Shown: positions 37,501 to 46,859 of the stretch, piece by piece
Position numbering within the stretch: position 1 is the stretch's first letter
Layout of the letters: each line of letters begins with the position of its first letter
NCBI GenBank assembly: GCA_023634235.1
Contig: JAMKCF010000002.1
Span: forward strand, 11,607,091-11,671,090
Reading direction: 5' to 3'
DNA from: Pisaster brevispinus
Taxonomy: Eukaryota > Echinodermata > Asteroidea > Forcipulatida > Asteriidae
DNA length: 64,000 bases
The notes under the pieces: model-generated
The model's database searches: none
Seen by the model: only the letters and a program-made list of their open reading frames with translations
What the model was told of the DNA's origin: nothing
Program-made: the position numbers and the translations under genes

Positions 37501-40500
37501 AACTGGCTCCACTTATTACCACAAGCCCATAGGAGTTACATTGTCTTGAGCTAAGTTTTTCTTTGATGATTTATGCACGAAAAGTTTAATAAGTGGACTT
37601 GGCTTTTACACACGTTCTTCAAAGACTGAGGTCTTCTCAGAGTTCAAAGTTTCTGTCATAAGAAATGTTTCGAACATTGAAATGAGTGAACTTATGCAAG
37701 CTTTGGAGCCAGAAGTAGGGAAAACTGGGCATGCAGCAGATATGCATGTGTGTGATGCATGTGTGAGGTGCACGCGTGAGTTGCACGCGTGTAACACATG
37801 CATGTGACGCACACGTGTGACGCAATGACTTTACCAACAGGATAGTTCATGTGTCAATGTCGTGTTTCTACACTTCCCAGATGACTTGAGCACAAATGAG
37901 GCGTTAAGGAAGCTAGTGTCTACCGAAGTGTGGCAGAGACTTCGTCGGTATTTCCCTGATGCTCCAGAGTTTGATCAGGATCAACAGATGTGTCAGATTT
38001 GTCAGGTGAGAAACCCAAGTTTAACTAGAACTTTTACCTTTAAATGATAAAATTCACTGACACTTTGACGCCTCTCATAACAATGATAAATTAGTACAGT
38101 CAACCCTCGTTATAAAGAAGTTCTGCTTATAAAGAGTACATTATGAAATCTTGAATCTCATTTCTGCTTTGTGTTTCTTTGTTTTGCTGTCCTCTTATAA
38201 CAACGTTCCTGTTATAAGGAGGTAATTTGACCTGTCCTCGCGTGCTTGTGACCCACTGTACACATTTGTTCATGAACAGAATGACAATTTGGTGTCTTTT
38301 TACCATACACCATTGTGTCTAATGGCCTCTTGGATCTGTATCACGAAATAGCTTGAATACAATCTTATCTGATTGATTAATTTGATTTGATTTGACTTTA
38401 TTTGATTTCCTTAGGCACAAGAAGAAGAAGAGCAGCAAGAGAATAATCTACGGATTATGATGGCCACCGATCAGAAGACGGCTCTGCCTCAGCTATTCAA
38501 TGATAAACACAGACCATCTATGGACAAAAAGGTCAGCAAGGTGCTTGTTAAACTTACGTTAATCATGTGAATCACCCATTAGGAGTGGACCTGAGTTTGC
38601 CCATGACAAACTTGGGTTGTACTCATCAGTCTGGGGTGGATCGGTTTTCAACACAATCTCTGCTCTCTGATCGTGAGATTGAGATGTGAACAGGCTGTTT
38701 ATTGCGCCACTGCCTGTGAATTACTGACAACAAATATCCACAAAATTCTATTAGGTTTTTGTTTAAACTCTAAAGTGTTGGGAGAAGTGTCTAAAATTAC
38801 TATGCAAGCAACTTTGAATCTTAAAAAGTGACCAAATATGTCTCAAGAAATTAAATAAGAAGCAGTCCGACTTCATCCATGTTCTGCAATGTTTCTCTGA
38901 TATTACACCAGCAGCTGGTCCCAGTCAGACCCAGCTACTATAGATCTCTTTACAGATTACCAGTGTTATTCATATGGAATTAACCCAGCTCCATGGTCAC
39001 TGGCCTTGGGGCAGGGAAGGTGTAAGGATGCATTGTTTATCTTATAACTACTTTACTGATAGCAGCTGAAAACAGTCGCGATGAAACTGGTGTTTAGAAT
39101 TCAATGTTTTTGGCAAATGGGAGTGTCATGTGATGTTTAATGGTGAGGTCTATTTACATGACATCCTCGCTTTCAAATCATCTGTGAATAAGGAGACTTG
39201 GGAACTCACAGTGATGTGTACTCCACAATTCCCACATGAATGAAACATTCGCAACCATTTTGTCTCCATACTTCAGGACATGATGGAAGTGTATGCCGTA
39301 AGTCGGCCGTTCGTGGAACAGTGGAGGGAGTTTGTTCGCCAGCCGCTGAAAGTCAGTCCACAGAATACTGTCAATAACTCCATGCTCCTATGCCATCATG
39401 ATAAGTTTATCTTCGAGACTGGTCACATGGATGAGCTGGCTGTAAATATGTAAGTTTGGATTTGTACTACTATTATTGTTATTGTTAATTTCTGGTCCTG
39501 AAACCAAGGATGCCTCATAAAAGAACTTGATGCATTCACCACATTATATCATATTGCATGGTTTATCTATCATTCAAAACCAGAGTGGATGACATTGAAT
39601 GGTCATGCAGTAGGAGGGTTAAATAACTAATCATCCATTCACTTGCGTTAGATTTAGACAAAATGAATGTTTTAGCATTACTGGTTTCTTTTTTCGTCTG
39701 TAGGTACACCCTAGTTTGGCCACATGAATGGAACTTTATCTCAAAGAACTTTCAGGTGGATTTTACAATACGGATATTTCAGGGAGTAGAATCGGTGGAA
39801 AACGGAAAGATGCAAACACTAATAAGTGAACCAGGTAAGTGTTAAAAACCTTCTTGACAGTAAAGAACGTATAAATCTTTATCTCATGATGGGGCTATCA
39901 AGTAATCCTTTGTTATCCACATGTATATACAGAGTCATGTGTTGAATGCATAGCAGTGAGGCATTCCCAGGCTAACCTCGAACGCAAGGAGTACAGTGGT
40001 GCACGTATTTACATCCGTAAGATAGCCATGGAGTTGACATCTGCTGGGCCGGCTCTTGTTGAAGATGACCAAAAGGGGCCAAGCGAGGGCGCGACCAAAG
40101 ACACGGATCCGGACTTCTTCCAGGTCAATGAGAGGTTTCGAAGAAGATTGTGTTGGTTTTGAAACTGGCCAGATGTGGCATATATTTCTGTTTCTTTGCA
40201 AACGCTCATAATTCTGTTGGTTTGCATACCAACAACTTTGTCCCCCTCCATCTTATTTTAAAGAAGATGCTTTCTGTCCAACAAGCAGTGGCGTTACTTG
40301 TAACGGGGGTGGGGCCAATAGGCAGGGTGGGCTTGATCCATTTTTCTCCGAAATTTTCCCATCTGAGGACTCCAGTTTGAATCTCTGTTCTTATTCCAGC
40401 CTCGTATGTGGAATTATTTTCAGTCCCACACCTAAGACTGAGAATTTCTGCAGCGAAAACGAGTCTTTAAATAGTTCTAACAGAGATTATATGCATTTGT

Positions 40501-43406
40501 GTGCAGGTCAACGGAGCTAAAAGACTGAAAACCAGCAGTGATTGTGAGAGTGTCAGGCGGAGTTCACGACATCGGAAAGTAAGAGGCGAGAAAGAAGTTG
40601 TCGTGTCCTCGACAAATACTCTGAAAGAACTGAAGATTAAGGTCAGTTCCAGGCCTGGAGTTTAATCTCTGAGAGGAACAAGACTGTTTTGATTTGCAAA
40701 GGGGACTTCTATCAGAAAATCTGAAAGTATATGGGAAACTATATAATGGGCGGGTTGACATGGTGGTATCTCTCGGCGTCTTCCACCTCTAAGACCCCAG
40801 TTTGAATCATGTAGGGACCACTATGTGGATGGGTTTTCAATCCCTACTTGATCGTGTTGGTTTCCCCTGGAATATTTCTCTGGTGTTTTTCTGCCACATC
40901 TTAAACTGAAACTTCCTTCCTTGTCTTCTCTCCGTTGGGTAATGTGTTAGTATAGTGATTGCGTTTGATGACGTTCGATGACGTTCGATTGCCTAAAATG
41001 AAATAAACTTTTGAAGGGGCACCAAGGCCAAGACCCCCATGTAACTCCAGACCTGCTTGTATAGTGATGATATACAACAAATTTAATGCTTAGGGCAATT
41101 ATTTCATTCCTTAAACCATCTCAGCTCCATGGGCAGTACACAGCCTTGTGCTGCCAAATATATTTAGCGCACCAAGCTAAAGAATAGTAATAATACATAG
41201 TTCTTATATAGCGCTTTATCACACCCGATGGGTGTTTCAAAGTGCTCAGTATTTTGTCCTGCAAGGTGTGTGGAGCTACGGTCTGAAGTATGAGTCCTTT
41301 TTCCTGTACACAAATCAATCACAAGAACCATCTCTGCCCTCACAGGTACCCATTTTATACTTACTCCTGGGTGAAGAGAAGCACTTATTATTTATATGTC
41401 TTACTGGAGAGCACAAGTGTCACAACCCAGATGCTTTGACTGACACCCCTCTTTCTGAAGGGAATCACCGGTATTACTTTCTTTCTTTTTAGGTCATGCA
41501 CGCCTTCTCCGTGGCACCATTTGATCAGACTCTTGTACTCCGTGGTCGGCAACTGGCCGATAACGAAGCCACTCTGTCCGGCCTGGGAGTTGAACCAGGA
41601 TGTGTAATAACGCTTAAAGTGGACATGCCATTGACAGAGGACCCATTGGTAATGGATGAAATATATAGAGGTAAGAGCGAGTAGATGAAGATGTTTAAAT
41701 ACTAAGTATGGGATCAGTAGATTTATATGAAAAGGAACATTTCTTTAAAAGGAAATTACATCATTTATAATTGTTTTATTTATTCAAGAAAATGTGGATT
41801 TGTAGGGTAGGGTTTAAGATGAAATATTATTCCAATGACCTGTTTACATTAAAAAGAGAGCAAATGGTGATGATTTTAAGCTCTCAGATATTAAAAAGGT
41901 ATTTAAACATACACATTTAATCGATGGTCGACCAACCATCGCTTCTAAATATGATATACAAATTTTCTCTAAAATGAAACAACGCCAATCGAAACTATTT
42001 TATGGGATACTTGGGAATAAGATGTACTTTCAGTCAAGTAAGATATTTTGTAGTAACTTGGAGGTACAATTTTTTTCATGTTTCAAAATTATACAATCTA
42101 TCTTTAATAACTATTTAGGTTAAATCTGGAACCTCAATGGTTATAAACTTGTCAAGTAATAAACCACAAGGGAAACTGACTGGGTACAATTTAAATAATT
42201 TTGGGTTGAAGAAAGAAAAATTTACTTGAGCAGGATTTGAACAGGTCATAACGGCTTTCCAACACACCCACAGTCTGATTGCGCTTCAGGAACACACGAT
42301 GGGAAAAAAGTATGAGCCATTAAAATCTGTAAATGTCAATGAGAAAACGCCTTTATATAGATGTCCAAATTGAATTTTTATTAAGAAAACTACTAAAGGC
42401 TAGAAACAAAATACATTTTGACTGAAAATAATCCCGCATGGGTAACAGGAAAAGGAGTTTTTATCCCAAAGTGCACTGGTTAATGAAAATACAGTTTATT
42501 TTGATTGCTTTTACAGTTTCATCACAAATTATGAACCTTCCTCAATATAAGATTATTCTAAACCAAATTCCTGCTCTCTCTTTTTCATTTTAGCCTCGAA
42601 TGTTCCAGAAGCCGGATTTAAAGGTAACTAGTTGTGATTTTTACTCTTCCTGATGCTTTCTCATTTTCACCATGAAAAAAAGTAAACTGAAGAGGACTCA
42701 TCAAATCATTTCTTTTGTAAGAGTGTGGGTTCGATTCCCAGCCAGCATTGTGACATTGAAGCAAGACACTTAACCATAACTGCTTTGCCCCTTGGATGGG
42801 ACGTGAAACTGTAGGTCCTGTTGTTTGTGTTATGCCTGTAAAAAGAACCCAGTACATAGTTGGCCACAGATTGTGCAGCATGCATCACATTGTAATTCGC
42901 TACAAGGTGCCATATAAAAAATGGGTCTCATAGTTCAAACATGGCTCTGCCTTAACTGTTGAAGAAAGATAATGAGTGCTTACAGACGCTGGTTTTAAAG
43001 CTTTCAGAAGCTCATCGTAAAGCTGTAAGATGCTCATCGTAACGCTTTCAGACACTCATCGTAAAGGTCAAAGACACTCATGGTATTGCTTTAAGACGCT
43101 CATTGTTACGCTTTTAGATGCTCATCGTAATGCTAAGAAACTCATCATAATGCTGTAAGACGCTCATCGTACCACTTAAAGACGCTCATTGTACCATTTA
43201 AAGACGCTCATTGTAAAGCTTTAAGATGATCACTAAAACACTTTAAGATGCTCATCGGGTGGGATAAGTGCTCTAAAGCAACTGCATTTTATTATTATTA
43301 TTATTATTATTTGTCCTTATCTTTGCTGTTTTTCTTGTATCCTTTTCTGTAATCACCAAACCATTTTATCTTTCAAGGGACCGGCCTTCTTGGGAGTGGC
43401 ATTTAA
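22584..43406 (+). CDS. USP48: Ubiquitin carboxyl-terminal hydrolase 48, complete 26-exon gene
   Basis: Twenty-six coding exons with GT-AG borders sum to 3,084 nt, one frame of 1,027 aa; vertebrate USP48 is about 1,035 aa. The N-terminus ([15 protein letters not shown]), the catalytic box GATCYVN with Cys98, the His box YSGHYVAH (His354) and the C-terminus EAGFKGTGLLG all follow vertebrate USP48 in order. The enzyme removes ubiquitin from nuclear substrates; in vertebrates it acts on histone H2A and in NF-kB and DNA-repair regulation. The start ATG at 22584 lies 15 nt after a splice acceptor, so the 5'UTR is split. Stop TAA is at 43404-43406. No frame break or missing catalytic residue was found. 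The neighbours on both sides are unrelated proteases. Exon coordinates are in the next three entries. Confidence 0.95.
24168..24440. repeat. Local direct repeat flanking a hairpin in USP48 intron 2
   Basis: GGCTGCAGGTCTTGTAGCTTAGA near 24176 recurs at about 24395 as GCAGGGCTTGTAGCTTAGAGG, both followed by an ACTGGAC phrase. Between them is a 13-bp perfect hairpin at 24269-24299. Confidence 0.5.
24590..25445 (+). repeat. Paired repeats in USP48 introns 2 and 3
   Basis: A stretch at about 24640-24800 (CCAGTGTTTTTAGCATCAGTGCC...GTTGACATTGAGTCGATAAA...CAATTCTGT) is repeated in diverged form and the same orientation at about 25265-25442, on the other side of exon 3. This could be two insertions of one family or an old local duplication. 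Confidence 0.5.
25528..25721. mobile_element. MITE A, near-complete copy
   Basis: Starts GGGCCCAATTTCATAGAGCT and ends AGCTCTATGAAATTGGGCC, an inverted repeat. The body reads TGCTAAG..AGCAGGATACCAGTCA..TTGGCTGGTAATCTTATTCTGG. It lies in USP48 intron 3 and is a good reference copy for the family. Confidence 0.8.
25838..26020. mobile_element. MITE A, degraded copy
   Basis: CTGGGCCCAATGTTATAGAG at the left end and GCTTGGGCAGCTTTCCAGGG at the right, with the family body between. It sits about 120 bp from the copy at 25528. Confidence 0.65.
26425..26713. mobile_element. MITE A interrupted by a fold-back element
   Basis: The MITE A body runs from about 26425 to 26520 (TGGTGACCTTATTCTGGTAAG) and its end resumes at about 26690 (TTAGCAAG..AAATTGGGCC). 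Between them, 26520-26690 is a palindrome: GGGCTGTGTCGTCATGATCA and CAAAGCAGGCCTGTGGCTGT on the left reappear inverted on the right. One element inserted inside another. Confidence 0.7.
27160..27400 (+). mobile_element. tRNA-derived SINE split by MITE B
   Basis: A tRNA-Leu-like head begins ATAGCCAAGTGGTCTAGTGC (box A) and box B, GTGGGTTCAAATCCCGG, comes about 150 bp later near 27360, followed by TTATGACACTTGTGTC. The extra DNA between them (GCGGAATTCTGCATTTATG ... GCAGAACTCTGCAGTTATG) has the look of the palindromic MITE B family. Confidence 0.5.
28186..28475. mobile_element. Palindromic element related to MITE A (MITE C)
   Basis: GGCCCAAATTCATAGAGCTGC at the left and GCAGCGCTATGAAAT..AAAACTGGCCCC at the right are inverted copies. 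The body has GCTTAC/GTAAGC words but differs from MITE A. Lies in USP48 intron 6. Confidence 0.5.
28828..28957. mobile_element. MITE B (GGGCCCAATTTCA / GAATTCTG family)
   Basis: Inverted repeat of about 60-bp arms: GGGGCCCAATTTCACAGCTC and TGTTTACCACAGAATTCTGC on the left, and TGTAGAATTTGGTGGTAAGC and CATGAAATTGGGCCC on the right. It lies in USP48 intron 7. Confidence 0.75.
29626..29768. mobile_element. Fold-back MITE with AGGACTAG repeats
   Basis: GATTTCACAAAGAGGTAAGA at the left end matches the inverse of GGACTATCTTTGTGAAATCG at the right. The interior is made of smaller palindromes (GGACGAGTTACTCGTCC, CTAGGACTAGTCCTA). It would fold into a long hairpin. Lies in USP48 intron 8. Confidence 0.75.
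29800..30100 (+). mobile_element. SINE-like degraded repeat
   Basis: ATGGATTCAAAACCTGGTCATGATGC resembles a decayed box B with the family's 3' flank. CAAGTACCATAACTTGCTTCTCTTTACCCAGG and GCGCTATGTAAGAACTC further right are typical of 3' portions of such repeats. The boundaries are guesses. Confidence 0.4.
30955..31565. mobile_element. MITE A split by a LINE 3' fragment
   Basis: MITE A words (TAAGCAGAAATAAGCAGG, CATATGACATGGTA) stop near 31025 and resume near 31470 (TTTTGGCTGGTAAC..GCAGCGCTGTGAAACTGGGCCC). The 440 bp between contain, in broken frames, [14 protein letters not shown] and [12 protein letters not shown]. These are phrases from the C-terminus of CR1/L2-type non-LTR reverse transcriptases. 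The remnant has stops and is dead. Confidence 0.65.
32582..33092. mobile_element. MITE B, interrupted copy
   Basis: The outer inverted ends are GGCCCCAATTTCATGGCTCT and CAGAGCCATGAAATTGGGCC. The family body is present on the right part only. It sits in USP48 intron 11. Confidence 0.6.
32604..32858 (-). mobile_element. Dispersed element with CTGAAGA-hairpin-GAAAC core, inserted in MITE B
   Basis: MITE B starts at 32582 (GCCCCAATTTCATGGCTCTG), is interrupted here and resumes at about 32860 (CTCTGCTTACCATTGAATTC) to end at 33092. Read on the minus strand the insert carries TCTCCTGAAGA, a 7-bp hairpin CGATCAG/CTGATCG, then GAAACG. The same element is at 55440-55690 (+), and its core is also at 45389-45450. 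Two GCTGGGCTTRGCTCGGTG direct repeats lie in the body. It may be the terminal part of a Penelope-like element. Confidence 0.55.
33530..33650 (+). mobile_element. SINE-like fragment with degraded tRNA head
   Basis: GTGCCATGGTTGAGCGGTTTGGAGC resembles the box A region of the tRNA-derived SINE at 35344, and GTAAGACACTTGGTCATCACC matches the flank after its box B. Short and decayed. Confidence 0.4.
34560..34880 (+). mobile_element. CR1/L2-like LINE remnant in USP48 intron 14
   Basis: In broken frames the sequence reads [14 protein letters not shown] near 34580, then RWGRIIDSL, then remains of 'W.N.P' and a terminal phrase. This order is that of the reverse transcriptase C-terminus of CR1/L2-type non-LTR retrotransposons. 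Stops and frameshifts show it is inactive. Confidence 0.6.
35344..35612 (+). mobile_element. tRNA-derived SINE, fullest plus-strand copy
   Basis: The tRNA-Leu/Ser-like head reads TGTGGCTGAGCGGTTAAGAGC (box A), CAAGCTCTGGTGTTTCTGATC, then GTGTGGGTTCCGGTCCC (box B). The body has TTGTCCTTCGGATGAGACATC and AAAAGAACCCAG, and the tail GGTGTTTCTGGTTCACATAG. Relatives are at 8156, 42712, 48273 and 63115. Lies in USP48 intron 15. Confidence 0.75.
36424..36505. mobile_element. MITE B, partial copy
   Basis: GGGCCCAATTTCATTGCTCTG and CTTACCATGGAATTCTGCGC match the left arm of MITE B; the right arm is short. It lies in USP48 intron 16, next to related GTAAGC-rich debris at 36190-36340. Confidence 0.55.
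37018..37336. mobile_element. MITE A nested inside MITE B
   Basis: The outer MITE B arms are GGGGCCCAATTTGTGGGCAC at 37020 and AAGCAGAGCCATAAAATTGG, ending GGCCC, at 37335. A complete MITE A, from GCCCAATTTCATAGAGCTGC at 37100 to AGCTCTATGAAATTGGGCCC at 37291, lies between them. Insertion order is therefore visible: B first, A later. Confidence 0.8.
37440..37842 (+). repeat. Dispersed repeat, copy 1, with CACGCGTG minisatellite
   Basis: Shares ordered words (TTCTACTGTAAGCC, AGGAGTTACA, GATGATTTATGC, GTCATAAGAAATG, AGCAGATA) with 58715-59085 in the same orientation. Near its right end this copy has gained a short tandem expansion of GTGTGATGCATGTGTGA / GCACGCGTG-type units at about 37738-37822. 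Lies in USP48 intron 17. Confidence 0.65.
38095..38235. mobile_element. Tigger/pogo-like MITE fragment
   Basis: TACAGTCAACCCTCGTTATAAAG at the left and CTTATAACAACGTTCCTGTT with TATAAGGAGG at the right resemble the CCTCGTTATAA inverted ends of Tigger/pogo elements beside a TA. It is short and has no coding part. Lies in USP48 intron 18. Confidence 0.4.
40738..40985 (+). mobile_element. SINE-like dispersed repeat, family 2
   Basis: TTCCACCTCTAAGACCCCAG, then TTTTCAATCCCTACTTGATC and TTTCCCCTGGAATATTTCTC align in order with the minus-strand copy at 11195-11460. A shorter relic with the same box B-like phrase is near 40345-40440. Confidence 0.6.
41745..42210 (+). repeat. Diverged copy of the 1,132-bp tandem unit
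   Basis: GGAAATTACATCATTTATAA, GAAAATGTGGATTTGTAGGG, CGATGGTCGACCAACCATCG, GATACTTGGGAATAAG and TTGTAGTAACTTGGAGGTAC match the first 60% of the tandem unit in order with many differences. The tandem array is therefore an amplified member of a dispersed family. Lies in USP48 intron 24. Confidence 0.75.
42712..42905 (+). mobile_element. tRNA-derived SINE, 5'-truncated
   Basis: Starts at box B (GTGTGGGTTCGATTCCCAGC), then AAGCAAGACACTTAACCATA, CCTTGGATGGGACGTGAAAC and AAAAGAACCCAGTAC. Lies in USP48 intron 25. Confidence 0.65.
42984..43258 (+). repeat. Minisatellite, about 12 diverged units of GACGCTCATCGTAA
   Basis: The phrase AGACGCTCATCGTAAAGCTT recurs roughly every 20-24 bp with substitutions and small length changes, ending at GATGCTCATCGGG. 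It lies in USP48 intron 25, about 120 bp before the last exon. Confidence 0.85.
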
Positions 43407-45109
43407 TGAACCAGAAGATGGAGTAAGTTGGAGGCCGATTTCAATTTATCCTCTCCTCCTAAGAGAACTTCTTCATTCTTCATCCCAGATGCTCGGGGAA
43501 AAGTTGAAAGGTCGTCAAGACAGATCTGTGTCTTTGTTTAGCAGAAATATCATCTGTAGAAGTTTACACCAAAAGATGTCTTGCCGTGATTATATTTTTG
43601 TACTTGCCATGATGAGATGTTGAACTCATTATAGAAGAATGTAGAAATATTAATAGAAATGAAATATATTACCCTGTGAATGATATCAAATTTGTCAACG
43701 AAACAGGGATCAACAGTGAGATGTTATTAAAGGATAAGAATAATGACAGGCCGCCGTGTCTGTAGATAAATTGTTCTGTTACTGTATTTTGGGTAATTCT
43801 CAACTTTTGCAAAACTTAGCCCGACTTTGCTAAAAGTTAAGTAGTTGGGAAATGTTTGAATAAAAAATGAGACCGCAGGACCAATATGTGATTTGAGAAA
43901 ATGAGCTTGTAGTTATTATTTTGAATGGAAACATATTTTGATAATGAGGTTTTCTGAGTTCAGTAGGAGATGAGCTTGCCATTTCCAACACTTGTGGAGG
44001 TCTAATACTTCGTTTGATTAAAGGGCAACACGTTTTTGATGTTATAAAGGGCATCTCTACGATGAAAGTTTAAGTTTACTGAAACTTTTCAAGAGGCACC
44101 AAGTCTTTGACCAGGGTGCATGGAGGCAATTGTGTCAGTTGCTTGTGCTTGGAAGGATCACTTAAATTAGATGAAGCTTGACGAAGTCTGACATTGCAGT
44201 TTGTCCATGTGCTAAACTTTTTGTCACATATGTGAGAAAAGTAGGATAGCACCTGCCTCGATGAGTAATTCTAAATACCATGTACTTGTGCGGAGGTAAC
44301 TTATTTAAAAAAAGAAGAAATAATTTGACATCTTTGTATTAAACACAAAAATAATGACTGGAGAAAGAACAAGTGCTTTTTGTTCTGCGAACTTATTAGC
44401 AATTGAGTTTTTCGGTTGTTTCAGCACTTTCTGAATCTGTACGTTTATTTGCTTTTTTAATCTTTGTTACATGTGATTTGATCAAACGGCTTTCTCAGGT
44501 AGTTTTCCGGACGTTGTCTTTGTTTAACACACAACTGTAGTGCAATTCTTTGTAAATGTATTTATCGTGAAAGTGTTTTTGTTTTTTGAGAAAGTATGTT
44601 GCTTTCTTGTTCTTTATCAAAACAAAATTTCGGCTCAAAATGTAAAAAAACTCGTATACACTTGTATAAATGTAAAGTTTCTATGGAGTGTAGATATACA
44701 CAAATGACTGAATGCTTTATCAGCGATACCATTTTGTACATTAAAATGGATATTTGAAGAAACTGAAAAACATGTACGTTTTGTGTAGTCTGTTGGCGCT
44801 CCGTTGCGGTTATATCCTCACACCGGGGACACCACGATCAACTCGTTTCTTCCGGTCCTGTAAATCTATCCTTGCCGATGAAAAACCTAGGATGTCATTC
44901 ATTTTGCAAAAGTATTCATTTCGTAGCTGGCGGGCAACCATGCATTTATCATGGGGCATCCATCTTGTATTACGCCCATCTGAACCAGTGTAAACTGAAG
45001 TGAGACTGGAAGGGCAATTAGTCTGGTTCCTTTTGGTATAGATTTGAATCAGTATACATTGTTAATACTACGCACTAGTGTGGACTTAAGAAAAAGTTGT
45101 GCCAATAAA
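43407..45109 (+). other. USP48: USP48 3'UTR with candidate polyadenylation signal
   Basis: The region after the stop is AT-rich with no competing coding signal. An AATAAA at 45104-45109 (in GCCAATAAAGGAGG) is the clearest poly-A signal and would give a 3'UTR of about 1.7 kb. Another AATAAA-containing stretch lies near 45220-45235. Confidence 0.45.
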
Positions 45110-45388
45110 GGAGGTCTATTGCTTACAGGGCAACTTGCATGGTCTGCGCTTTTAAAGTTATGTTATACATATCACACACAATAATGAAAAGGTCATTCAA
45201 AGCGTATGATTAAAAATACATAAATAAATAAAGGAAATAGGGACTTGAAAAGTAACAAACAGCAAGTTGAGTGAGGCAAACACCGCAGATCTTCATTGTT
45301 TTTTGTTCAAATCTAGCAAAAGTTTTGCGGTATTTCCTTGTACATTAAACCTCTCTTGTGAGTTGATGTGGTTCTTGAACCGATGGTG

Positions 45389-45450
45389 TGATGAATCGAC
45401 GTTTCGATCAGTATGTTCTGACCGTCTATCACAGGAGATTGACTGTATTT
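45389..45450 (-). mobile_element. Short copy of the GAAAC-core element
   Basis: TGATGAATCGACGTTTCGATCAGTATG matches the element at 32604, with a small insertion between the hairpin and the CTCCTG end, so the core here is broken. Confidence 0.45.
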
Positions 45451-45499
45451 GCGTATTTGATGATCAGTTAAGTTCGATCGGACACGTTGGGATCATCAG

Positions 45500-45716
45500 A
45501 GGGCGACTGCTCTATATTCCAACACCCGTATTGTTTCGAAAAATCCCAGTGATTTATTCCCAAGGGTTAAGGGTAATGATAAGAGTCTAGGTTAAAGGTT
45601 AGGGTAAGGTTTAGGGTCAGGGCTAGGTCTAAGGTTAGGGTTAGGGTTAGAATTATGAAAATACACTAGTGGTGTCGGAACATAGGGGTGTCGGAACATA
45701 CGGGTGTAACCCATCA
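45500..45716. repeat. Telomere-like TTAGGG block between short inverted repeats
   Basis: From 45563 to 45651 the sequence is degenerate TTAGGG (AGGGTAAGGTTTAGGG...GGTTAGGGTTAGGGTTAG). On the left CCAACACCCGTATTGTTTCG and on the right ATACGGGTGTAAC / GTGTCGGAACAT are inverted relatives. The whole may be a small mobile element that carries telomere-like DNA. Confidence 0.65.
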
Positions 45717-45843
45717 GAGTCAAGTAGATAGCAACGTTTTACCGCTGTCTTAAAATCTCAAATTTGTGACTGAAGGCGGACCGTTTATCAACCATAAATG
45801 TAAGGTTGAATCACCAAATTAATGAAGAAGAAGAAAAAAAGAT

Positions 45844-45846
<3 letters not shown>

Positions 45847-45894
<48 letters not shown>

Positions 45895-45896
45895 AA
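45847..45896. repeat. (GA)n microsatellite
   Basis: About 50 bp of GA dinucleotides with a few AAAGA interruptions. Confidence 0.95.
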
Positions 45897-46859
45897 AAAG
45901 TTGCCGTGTTTTATACTTTATAGCCATTGACGTAAGCTTAACATGAGGGAAAAGACGTAGCCCAAGTTTAAACTGTCCTGTGTTTATAAATTTGACATTT
46001 CTCAGTCGCCGGGGTTGCTATTTTCAGCATTTGTGTTCCAGTGTAATTCTGAGTAAGATATTACATTAATTTTTACAAACATTCCAGACAAGAGTACATG
46101 TTAATGGTATGGCTCGTCGACTAGTCAATAGGTACGTGCATTTCAATCGTTATGAAATTAATACAATGTTTCCATAAATCATTATATTCTCCGGTTGTTC
46201 CCAGTGTCTGCATGTCGGGTGTATCAATTAGGTATACTTTTTGAGACTTGAATTACCTTGATTATTAATTATAACAATATGACGTAATGGAAGGACCTCA
46301 TTCGTGAGTTATTGTTCAGACAGTTTGGTTGCATAAAACATGGCAGTATCACTAACAGGCAATGTGAGTTTTAAGCTATCGCCGTAGTTGTTATGCGACG
46401 TTCGCTGGCAGGAGGCTCTTTAACAAGAGACTTGCCCCGCCGTGATTTTACTCATCCAGGTGCAGTAGTTAGATATCTTGGTGTAGACACCGGGATACTG
46501 GGCGGATGCGCACCCGATGCCCCAGCTGGATATACCCTCGAGAGTAGTGTCTGCATCGTGTACTCCCTGACCAAAATGGCTGACGATTGGACCACCACTG
46601 TCACCCTGCGGAATGTTTCAAACAGAATTGCATGCCTTATAATGTTAAACGTCAACACACATATTTTATGGTATTCATATTCAGGTATGCATCTTTTTCA
46701 GCTGATCAGCTGATTACATTGTTTTAGGTTTCTCAGGTGTGACATTGAAATTTGAAAGTGTTTTTATTTTTCACAAACTGGAGTTGTATGCCTGTACATT
46801 GGGAGACCGAATAAGCTCGATCTATTATACCATTACTAAGTTTGAGATCTTGGCGCCTT

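Larger units (their letters stand above)
33860..40641 (+). other. USP48: USP48 exons 13-23: DUSP domains, acidic and basic linkers
   Basis: Exons: 33860-34063, 34343-34503, 34978-35141, 35903-36009, 36866-36937, 37881-38005, 38415-38531, 39277-39449, 39704-39834, 39933-40123, 40507-40641. They encode about residues 423-949. Tryptophan-rich repeats such as [25 protein letters not shown] and [14 protein letters not shown] mark the three DUSP domains found in vertebrate USP48. The basic segment [15 protein letters not shown] in exon 23 is a likely nuclear localisation signal. Exon 19 could instead end at 38540, adding three residues in frame. Confidence 0.9.
41493..43406 (+). other. USP48: USP48 exons 24-26: C-terminal ubiquitin-like domain
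   Basis: Exons: 41493-41670, 42594-42623 and 43378-43406. Exon 24 encodes a ubiquitin-like fold ([20 protein letters not shown]...[14 protein letters not shown]). Exon 25 is only 30 nt. Exon 26 ends GTGLLGSGI then TAA, one of the most conserved tails of the family. Confidence 0.9.

Noticed and set aside
37606..37837. His/Cys-rich minus-strand frames
   Set aside because: They come from the alternating GTGCAT minisatellite and have no support as genes.
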